A stretch of 64,000 nt of DNA from contig CM054180.1 of the NCBI GenBank assembly GCA_028829895.1, positions 119,083,973 to 119,147,972 on the forward strand, in the 5' to 3' direction. Source of the stretch: Sinotaia quadrata. Taxonomy: Eukaryota; Mollusca; Gastropoda; Architaenioglossa; Viviparidae. Of the stretch, positions 56,122 to 64,000 are shown in pieces. Position 1 is the stretch's first letter. The number at the start of each line of letters is the position of its first letter. The notes under the pieces are model-generated. The model was not told the DNA's origin. It was given only the letters and a program-made list of their open reading frames with translations, and searched no databases. The translations under genes and the position numbers were made by a program.

Positions 56122-57654
56122 GAGTGATTAATTTGTTGTTAATGTGGGGAACGCTTCCGGCTTCCGCCGCTTTCGCGTTTGGAGAGGGGGGGAGAGGGAG
56201 GGGGTGCCTTTCTGCTGCTGCGTGTGCCCGTTGAGAAAAACATGTCTGGCCGGCAAAGGCGGACTCCAAACCCGGTGATCCGTGGGTTGAAGTCGATGTT
56301 ATTGTTGTTCCTGGCGGTGGCTCTGATATTGTTGCCGTTTCTGGTGTTATGGTGAGGGGGGGTGTCTTACAGAGCCCAGGCTAGTAACACACCAGATCTA
56401 TATCCAGTGTGTACATGTGCCCGGGTTGTTCGACTTCCCGGTCTCTTCACTGGTGGCGTCGTTGTTGTTGGAGTGGCTGTCCCCGGTGTCCGTTGGGATG
56501 CTTGCATGTGGGCGCTGGCGGCGGCGTTGTTGTTGTTGTCGTGGCTGTCCCCGGTGTCCGTTGGGATGCCTGAAGGTGGGCGCTGGCGGCCAGTACAGAT
56601 GGTCGAGTAGCAGTTGGATTAAATCAGCCATTGGATGGTTAAAATAACCCCAAGAGGGGTAATGTTGTTCCTGGTACTGCCCCTGTTGTTGTTGTTGTCC
56701 GCGATGTTGTTGAGGTTGTTGTCGAGGGCACTGTTGTTGCCTCCGAATATGTGGTGGCGGGCGCCGTCTTTTTTTCCTTTCGCCCTGTTTTGTTGTTGTT
56801 GGTGTTGGTGGAGTGGGCTGGCATTCTGATGTTGTAGTTGTCGCCGTTGTTAGTGGTCGAGGCGGCGTCGCTGGTATGGGTGAGAGGGGCACGGCCTCGA
56901 GTTCCCTTGAAACCTGGTCCAGTAAGTTATCAAATTCGTTGGATTGTTGAGGTTCGTTCTTGTGGACGTTTGTCGTTTGAATTTTTTTTTCTTTCGTCTC
57001 GATGTTGGTAGTCTGTGTATTAGCGGCTTTATGAGGTTTGTCCTTTTTCTTCTTTGTCTCTGTTTGGGGTTTTTTTTCCTCACTTGTAGTCCTTTGCGTT
57101 TGCGTTTTCTTTTCTTCCGACGCTGGAGTTGGTGTCTGGGAAAATGCCACTTTGGTGTTAATTTTTCCAGTCGAAGTCTGTGTGGCGTTGACTTTTGTGG
57201 TTGGTGGAATTTTCCACACGATGTGCGTGTTACTTTCTTGGTCAGTCGTGTTGGTGGACGTTTGTGTTTCGTTGTCAGCACATGTAGATTTCTTATCCTC
57301 TATTTTGATGCGGTGCCAATTCTTGAAAATTGTATAGGCTTCACGCACGCCTACCTCACTTGGATGGTCGAATGTTTCGCGCAGTAAATAACTGTATGCT
57401 GTATTGATTTTTTCGTTGCCTGTATCGATTTTAAGGCAGAAAGGTGCAAGGTATATGCGGCGGCGGGCACGCACCTCCTCATCATATACTTCTACTAATC
57501 TGCACCGGGCGTGATTTTGGATTCTGCTTTCCTCCTCCCGGTCTGTAAAAGGCAGGGTAGAAGTGTTGATGGTGGAGCGAGTGGTACGTTTTTCCATAGT
57601 AATTTCCTGCGTGCTTCTCCGTCGGTGGTCCGATGCGAAGTGAGTGATTAATTT
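56122..57654 (-). mobile_element. ORF1-only retroposon, copy 2, with 13-bp TSD
   Basis: The insert 56135-57641 lies between GAGTGATTAATTT duplications (56122-56134 and 57642-57654), the same site as copy 1. The pair therefore arose by segmental duplication after one insertion. It lacks 26 bp at the 5' edge, a deletion between AGTG repeats. The AAC tail is short (AACAAC). Confidence 0.75.
56398..57597 (-). CDS. ORF1-like retroposon protein, copy 2 (399 aa)
   Basis: Starts at the ATG 57597-57595 (MEKRTTRSTINTS). Same architecture and C-terminus as copy 1 (VWKIPP, TQT repeats, FDNLLDQVSRELE, basic Gln/Arg tail, THWI). Residues about 20-120 form a domain only distantly like that of copy 1 (RRRIYLAPFCLKID against KFNIWLSYICLSFD). 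It is distantly alignable by a hydrophobic pattern and by the AIRKAFEVHQSY / GVREAYTIFKNW block. The surrounding DNA is nearly identical, so this domain has diverged out of proportion or was swapped. The frame is intact. Likely nucleic-acid-binding ORF1-type protein; function unproven. Confidence 0.6.
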   Translation of the reverse strand: MEKRTTRSTINTSTLPFTDREEESRIQNHARCRLVEVYDEEVRARRRIYLAPFCLKIDTGNEKINTAYSYLLRETFDHPSEVGVREAYTIFKNWHRIKIEDKKSTCADNETQTSTNTTDQESNTHIVWKIPPTTKVNATQTSTGKINTKVAFSQTPTPASEEKKTQTQRTTSEEKKPQTETKKKKDKPHKAANTQTTNIETKEKKIQTTNVHKNEPQQSNEFDNLLDQVSRELEAVPLSPIPATPPRPLTTATTTTSECQPTPPTPTTTKQGERKKRRRPPPHIRRQQQCPRQQPQQHRGQQQQQGQYQEQHYPSWGYFNHPMADLIQLLLDHLYWPPAPTFRHPNGHRGQPRQQQQRRRQRPHASIPTDTGDSHSNNNDATSEETGKSNNPGTCTHWI

Positions 57655-59423
57655 AATCAGAGATGGGCAATTTATACAAGTTAGGATTTTGCCTGGTAGT
57701 TGCACTGAAACTTAGCGTCTACCCTAGGGACATGCTTACACGTACTTCTCTTAGTCTTCCCACTTTGTCTGCGTAGTCACGGTTGGGTGACTGTTTTCTT
57801 ATGCAACACTTGTCGGACCATGTCGAACGCATCTATTCACGGTGTCCAGATTTAGCATGCAGTAACAATAACGGTCCTTATTAAAGTATAATCTTATTAC
57901 ATAACTCTCGCTACTCAGTTGGACCTTCTTAAAACTAGGCCAGAAGTAAATTGTATGCATTATAATTAAATATTTAGAAAAAATAATTATAATATTTCTG
58001 AATTGCATTTTCAGGTTTACAAATATATTAGAACATAGCCAATAAAATGACATCAATATATTATAACATTAACAGCCAATAAAATAGAATCACTGTATAT
58101 ATCTATAGCACATAAAATAACAAAAGTGGGTAATTTCCTTTGGGTAGCAAAATGTTTCCCGAGTCAATAAAGTTTACAAGACTCAAAAGGAAGTTTACAA
58201 GACTCAAAGATTTACGAGATGTAAATACTGATCAAATCAGAGAGGTCAACATCAGGTCATCCATTATTTGTACTACCTCATAATGGTGTTACCTGTTTAA
58301 TAGATCTACTCCATTAATTATAAATTGATATCTGATACTGGCCATCAGGGGACCCCTAAAATAGGTTCAATGGATGAACATGAGAAATACACTTTGTAGA
58401 TTTTAATGATTATCTGTTATTAATCCCACTTTTAAACCCCATGTGTTACCATTCCCCATATGAATACTTGCTTGTTTAAGAAGAATGAATTTATTTACAA
58501 GAATGAATTCTTATGTGATTCTGTCACATAAGAAGGCCTATATATATTTGCAGAACAATATAAAAGATATTACCAGGAACACATCCAAAACAATAAATAT
58601 AATATATACAGTTCTTACTTTATTTGATAAATTCCACAGAAAATATTTACAATTTCTATAATTGTACTTAGAGTTACTTATATAAAAATACATACAATTA
58701 TATTAAACATGTATTTCTTTAAAAATTATCTGTAAATTTTATATGAAAATGAAACTAAATTTAAGAAATAAATACTAAACAGTTGATCACAATTTTCAAT
58801 CTGTTACAGTATTAGAATAAATGAACATACAATAATACAGTTTTGTAAACTATTACTTTTCTAATGATTTAGTGATTGGGAATTGTGTTAATGAAATGAA
58901 TCTCAAAGTCAAAATATATTAAAAAATATATAAATATTATACATATGATCAATAATGGAGTGATTATATATTATTAATCATATTATACAGAATAGAATCA
59001 TATATAGAATTCATATTTCATTTTATTAATTAATATACATGTATTAATAAAAACAATTTCAATGGATAGACATGAAATAGCAAATTGAACTATGAATTGA
59101 AAATTTAATTGCTCAAGACTGAACATGCATTTCAATATTGACAAAATGCTCCCATACCCCCCCCCCAACAAAAAAATAAAAATAAATAAATATAAAATTA
59201 AAATTAAAATTAAACATACTTATATAGCTTAATACACACACAGCGATGGGTATATAATATGATAACTTGAAACAAATTAATTAAAATGAAATAATTGTTC
59301 ATTATATTGATATAGCATATTCTTAGCACAAGTAAACCTTCTAAATATACTAGTGCAGAATGATTACTTCTCTAATAATACACACATTACAAATATGCAC
59401 AAACCCATTTTCTTTTTTGTTTT
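57655..59423. repeat. Block-flank repeat, copy C
   Basis: Collinear with 2580-4310 and 36637-38402. At 59312 it preserves the empty site of TIR element copy 3. No gene is seen. Confidence 0.75.
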
Positions 59424-59995
59424 AAGTGTTCAAAATAATATATATAACCCTAATTGTTCAAAATAATATATATAACACTAAGTGTTCAAAATAATATATA
59501 TAACCCTAAGTGTTCAAAATAATATACACAACTCTAAGTGTTCAAAATAATATATATAACACTAAGTGTTCAAAATAATATATATATAACACTGGGTGTT
59601 CAAAATAATATATATATATAACCTAAGTGTTCAAATTAATATACACAACTCTAAGTGTTCAAAATAATATATATAACACTAAGTGTTCAAAATAATATGT
59701 ATAACCCTAAGTGTTCAAAATAATATACAGAACTCTAAGTGTTCAAAATAATATATATAACACTAAGTGTTCAAAATACATGTAATATGTATAACCCTAA
59801 GTGTTCAAAATAATATACACAACTCTAAGTGTTCAAAATTATATGTATAACTCTAAGTGTTCAAAATAATATATATAACACTAAGTGTTCAAAATATATA
59901 TATATAACTCTACTCTAAGTGTTCAAAATAATATAAACAACAATAATATATATAACACTAAGTGTTCAAAATAATATATATAACTCTAAGTAATA
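59424..59995. repeat. 28-bp AT-rich minisatellite, about 20 units
   Basis: Units AAGTGTTCAAAATAATATAT plus ATAACCCT or variants. An expanded version of the array at 4311-4486. Confidence 0.9.
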
Positions 59996-61458
59996 ATATG
60001 TATACACACATAAGTGCCAATATATCTCTCAGAGTACAAAATATTCTATACATGCCCATACAATTGTAAAAGTGTAATGATGCAGATATGGTTAAAATGT
60101 TTTATTAAAAAAAGTAAATTTGATTAAGTACAGGAAATAGAAAATGCCTTCATTAATTCTAAAATTACAAAAAAAAGGAAACATTAAAGTATGTTATTTC
60201 TTCTACTCTAATAGTATAAATTCTACAAGCACAAAGTAATAAGAAAGAACAAACAAAAACGTCCAATCCTTTGCATTTGTGAAAGTTTATATTAAAATAA
60301 CAATATGAATGCACAACTGTGATAAATCAGAGGAATGTGAGTGCCCTGCTCTTTCTTATCAATTAAAATACCATTTTCAAATAACATTATTAAAAAAGGT
60401 GAATTAATTTTTCACATATTAATCATAAAAATGAAAATGATTTCAGAGCAGACATTGTGACTTGAACAGTTATGGAAAAAACTTCAACCAGAATGGGAGA
60501 TCACACAGAGGCTACAATCTGAAAATGAATGATGTTTATGTGATATTGTTGGTAAAAAAATAAGAATAAATTTTTAAATTGTCAGGGTATATATGATAAA
60601 TGAGATTTCTCTAATGTGAATGTGAATGAGCAAGAGAATGACTTTAGGCACTAATACAGTCAAACACAGTAAGGTTGCCACCTAAGGGTTTGCCAAAAAG
60701 TGTAGAGTTAAGTGAAAACTAATAGTGCAGCAATATATTACACTACAGTACTGTAACATGCTTTTAAAATTTCTTTATGTACATGCTGTGCATTAATAAA
60801 TGAGAATACACATGCAAGTGTTTCTGGTGATTTTTATACAAAAGCGTTGCAGCGATTTGTTTGATGATGCGATCTGCATGCTATAAAAATGTACATACAT
60901 GTACTTGTTTGCTAACATCAAAAGACATATGTACACGTGATTATTATTGTTTCTTTATAAAGTCTAAAATGATTTGTTGCATTTTGTCTTTAACAGTCTG
61001 CTTGAAAATAGCATTTTAAATTAACATAATCACAGACAAGAAAAAAACAGACATAATGCAGAATCGAAATTTGTATGATCAATAAATTGTGCTCATCAGC
61101 TAAAAAAAATATTCCATAAATGTTCAACCATTAAAATTTTCTTTAAAAAAGTATGCAAACAAGTATGCTTCTTCAAAATAATCTTTTAGTAGGATAACTA
61201 TTAGCTGCATACTTTTAATAACTTGCTATTAATGTGAAGAAAAAAGTATACATTGCTTACCAGCTAAATAAGTGAAAGGACCAAACAATATTTTACACTT
61301 TAAAATAAAGTAAAACATGCAAGAAATATTAAGATAGCTATAAATAGTATAAGATTAAAAACAAATGAACAGCAGCCTGCTGTCTTTATTATTAAAAAAC
61401 GAAACAACAACCTAGTTAGCTATTTCTCCATTTATGTAGAAGTGTAAAGAAATTACAT
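59996..61458. other. 3' flank of array C with finger remnants
   Basis: Single-copy AT-rich sequence. Two stretches look like single decayed fingers (60303-60350, GAATGCACAACTGTGATAAA; and 60600-60660). It would include the 3' untranslated region of array C; I see no certain poly(A) signal. Confidence 0.4.
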
Positions 61459-64000
61459 TTAAAAGGCTTTTTTCCATCCAGTATGAATACGCTTGTGTTT
61501 TGATAAGTGAGAAGACCATAAGAATGCTTTACTGCACTGATCACATCTAAATGGCTTTTCTCCAGTATGAATACGCATATGACGCCATAAGTTAAAAGAC
61601 TGTGAGAATGCTTTACTGCACTGATCACATCTAAATGACTTTTCTCCGCTATGCATAAGCATGTGTTGTGATAAGTGAGAAAACTGTGAGAATGCTTTAT
61701 TGCACTGATCACAACTAAATGGCTTTTCTCCAGTATGGATACGCATATGACGCCATAAGTTAGAAGACTGTGAGAATGCTTTACTGCACTGATCACATCT
61801 AAATGGCTTTTCTCCAGTATGAAAATGCATATGACGCCATAAGTGAGAAGACTGTGAGAATGCTTTACTGCACTGATCACATTTAAATGGCTTTTCTCCT
61901 GTATGTATACGCATGTGATTTGATAAGTGAGAAGACACTGAGAATGTTTTACTGCAATGATCACATCTAAATGGCATTTCTCCTGTATGAATACGCATAT
62001 GACGCAAAAGGGAAGGAGACTGTGAGAATGCTTTACTGCACTGATCACATCTAAATGGCTTTTCTCCAGTATGAATACGCATATGACGCAATAAGGAAGC
62101 AGACACTGAGAATACTTTACTGCACTGATCACATCTAAATGGCTTTTCTCCAGTATGAATACGCATATGACACAATAAGTTAGAAGACTGTGAGATTGCT
62201 TTATTGCACTGATCACATCTAAATGACTTTTCTCCAGTATGAATACGCATATGACTCGTTAAGTTAGAAGACTGTGAGAATGTTTTACTGCAATGATCAC
62301 ATCTAAATGTTTTTTCTCCTGTATGAATATGCATGTGTTTTGATAAGTGAGAAGACACTGAGAATGCTTTATTGCAATGATCACATCTAAATGGCTTTTC
62401 TATAGTATGCATATGCATGTGTTTTGATAGGTAATAAGATTGTGAGAATGCTTTACTGCACTGATCACATCTAAATGGCTTTTCTCCAGTATGAATAAGC
62501 ATATGACGCGATAAGTTAGAAGATTGTGAGAATGCTTTACTGCACTGATCACATTTAAATTGCTTTTCTCCAGTATGAATAAGCATATGATGCAATAAGG
62601 AAGAAGATGTTGAGAATGCTTTACTGCACTGCTCACATTTAAATGGCTTTTCTCCAGTATGAATACGCATGTGATTTGATAAGTTAGAAAATTGTGAGAA
62701 TGCTTTACTGCACTGATCACATCTAAATGGCTTTTCTCCTGTATGAATACGCATGTGAGTCGATAAGCTAGAAGATCTTGAAAATGCTTTACTGCACTGA
62801 TCACATCTAAATGGCTTTTCTCCTGTATGAATACACATGTGAGTCAATAAGCTAGAAGACTGTGAGAATACTTTACTGCACTGATTACATCTAAATGGCT
62901 TTTCTCCAGTATGAATACGCATGTGTCTTGATAAGTTAGAAGATTGTGAGAATGCTTTACTGCACTGATCACATCTAAATGGCTTTTCTCCAGTATGAAT
63001 ACGCATATGACGCAATAAGGAAGCAGACACTGAGAATACTTTACTGCACTGATCACATCTAAATGGCTTTTCTCCAGTATGAATACGCATATGACACAAT
63101 AAGTTAGAAGACTGTGAGATTGCTTTATTGCACTGATCACATCTAAATGACTTTTCTCCAGTATGAATACGCATATGACTCGTTAAGTTAGAAGACTGTG
63201 AGAATGTTTTACTGCAATGATCACATCTAAATGTTTTTTCTCCTGTATGAATATGCATGTGTTTTGATAAGTGAGAAGACACTGAGAATGCTTTATTGCA
63301 ATGATCACATCTAAATGGCTTTTCTATAGTATGCATATGCATGTGTTTTGATAGGTAATAAGATTGTGAGAATGCTTTACTGCACTGATCACATCTAAAT
63401 GGCTTTTCTCCAGTATGAATAAGCATATGACGCGATAAGTTAGAAGATTGTGAGAATGCTTTACTGCACTGATCACATTTAAATTGCTTTTCTCCAGTAT
63501 GAATAAGCATATGATGCAATAAGGAAGAAGATGTTGAGAATGCTTTACTGCACTGCTCACATTTAAATGGCTTTTCTCCAGTATGAATACGCATGTGATT
63601 TGATAAGTTAGAAAATTGTGAGAATGCTTTACTGCACTGATCACATCTAAATGGCTTTTCTCCTGTATGAATACGCATGTGAGTCGATAAGCTAGAAGAT
63701 CTTGAAAATGCTTTACTGCACTGATCACATCTAAATGGCTTTTCTCCTGTATGAATACACATGTGAGTCAATAAGCTAGAAGACTGTGAGAATACTTTAC
63801 TGCACTGATTACATCTAAATGGCTTTTCTCCAGTATGAATACGCATGTGTCTTGATAAGTTAGAAGATTGTGAGAATGCTTTACTGCACTGATCACATCT
63901 AAATGGCTTTTCTCCTGTATGAATATGCATATGACGCAATAAGGAAGAAGACACTGAGAATGCTTTATTGCAATGTTCACATCTAAATGGCTTTTCTCCA
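61459..64000 (-). CDS. C2H2 zinc-finger array C (30 fingers, open at window edge)
   Basis: The minus-strand frame is open from the right edge of the window (GEKPFRCEHC) to a stop at 61459, with 30 complete fingers. The last reads CSKAFLWSSHLSKHKRIH then TGWKKAF. The start lies outside the window. Linkers are mostly TGEKPF, with TIEKPF, TGEKTF, TGEMPF and TGEKQF variants. All 30 fingers keep Cys2His2. Fingers 2-12 and 13-23 are the same eleven in the same order, encoded by DNA identical over about 0.97 kb at 924-bp spacing (about 62020-62988 against 62944-63912). Poly-C2H2 proteins bind DNA in the nucleus; helices such as SQSSNLSRH, SRSSSLSTH and SVSASLLRH differ, so a long composite site is possible. 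This is the best preserved array of the three. No effector domain is in view. Confidence 0.8.
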   Translation of the reverse strand, partial: GEKPFRCEHCNKAFSVSSSLLRHMHIHTGEKPFRCDQCSKAFSQSSNLSRHMRIHTGEKPFRCNQCSKVFSQSSSLLTHMCIHTGEKPFRCDQCSKAFSRSSSLSTHMRIHTGEKPFRCDQCSKAFSQFSNLSNHMRIHTGEKPFKCEQCSKAFSTSSSLLHHMLIHTGEKQFKCDQCSKAFSQSSNLSRHMLIHTGEKPFRCDQCSKAFSQSYYLSKHMHMHTIEKPFRCDHCNKAFSVSSHLSKHMHIHTGEKTFRCDHCSKTFSQSSNLTSHMRIHTGEKSFRCDQCNKAISQSSNLLCHMRIHTGEKPFRCDQCSKVFSVSASLLRHMRIHTGEKPFRCDQCSKAFSQSSNLSRHMRIHTGEKPFRCNQCSKVFSQSSSLLTHMCIHTGEKPFRCDQCSKAFSRSSSLSTHMRIHTGEKPFRCDQCSKAFSQFSNLSNHMRIHTGEKPFKCEQCSKAFSTSSSLLHHMLIHTGEKQFKCDQCSKAFSQSSNLSRHMLIHTGEKPFRCDQCSKAFSQSYYLSKHMHMHTIEKPFRCDHCNKAFSVSSHLSKHMHIHTGEKTFRCDHCSKTFSQSSNLTSHMRIHTGEKSFRCDQCNKAISQSSNLLCHMRIHTGEKPFRCDQCSKVFSVSASLLRHMRIHTGEKPFRCDQCSKAFSQSPSLLRHMRIHTGEMPFRCDHCSKTFSVSSHLSNHMRIHTGEKPFKCDQCSKAFSQSSHLWRHMHFHTGEKPFRCDQCSKAFSQSSNLWRHMRIHTGEKPFSCDQCNKAFSQFSHLSQHMLMHSGEKSFRCDQCSKAFSQSFNLWRHMRIHTGEKPFRCDQCSKAFLWSSHLSKHKRIHTGWKKAF

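Overview
This is a eukaryotic (metazoan) nuclear window. It is very AT-rich, has split-gene signals and many transposon relics, and carries long tandem C2H2 zinc-finger arrays. The finger style (84-bp units, TGEKPF linkers) and the repeat content suggest an invertebrate, perhaps a mollusc or other lophotrochozoan or a crustacean. The sequence does not settle the species. I see no rRNA, no convincing tRNA and no CRISPR.

The layout is a segmentally duplicated zinc-finger locus. Block A (about 2.58-17.9 kb) and block B (about 36.8-52.2 kb) are collinear paralogues. Block C begins at about 57.8 kb and runs off the right edge. Each block has, on the minus strand, an AT-rich 3' flank, then a zinc-finger array: A at 4791-6653, B at 41362-42846, and C at 61459 to beyond 64000. 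In A and B a field of decayed fingers, a possible small spliced exon and, about 9 kb upstream, a possible first exon follow. Arrays A and B are cut off at their 5' end by the same ancestral frameshift and have no evident ATG, so they may be pseudogenes. Array C has 30 fingers in the window and contains a very recent tandem duplication of 11 fingers (924 bp).

Between the blocks lie mobile elements. (1) An ORF1-only retroposon is present twice (CDS 35332-36555 and 56398-57597, minus). It has 13-bp target duplications, an AAC-repeat tail and an exact empty site at 27.9 kb. The two proteins are nearly identical except for a strongly diverged N-terminal domain, and two fossil relatives sit at 11.7 and 46.4 kb. 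(2) A 1.1-kb solo LTR (24621-25731) carries heat-shock-element motifs and a TATA box. Its 5' part recurs at 796-1072, fused to the 3' portion of a Mutator-like transposase (1025-1906). Its 3' tip recurs at 34.26 kb next to a gag relic. (3) Three copies of a 2.2-2.3 kb DNA element have 14-bp terminal inverted repeats and 6-bp target duplications. (4) Relics of a non-LTR endonuclease ORF (16.3-17.2 and 50.9-51.7 kb) and a deleted Ty3/Gypsy-like element (53.3-54.1 kb) are present. (5) There are several minisatellites, a 69-bp perfect inverted repeat, and a 0.4-0.47 kb tandem repeat with a TATA-like box.

The most distinctive points are the ORF1 retroposon with its fast-changing N-terminal domain, the LTR with heat-shock-type elements, the unassigned TIR element with a candidate outward-facing exon, and the 11-finger periodicity seen in two zinc-finger arrays. 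All homology statements rest on reading and aligning by eye; no database search was run.
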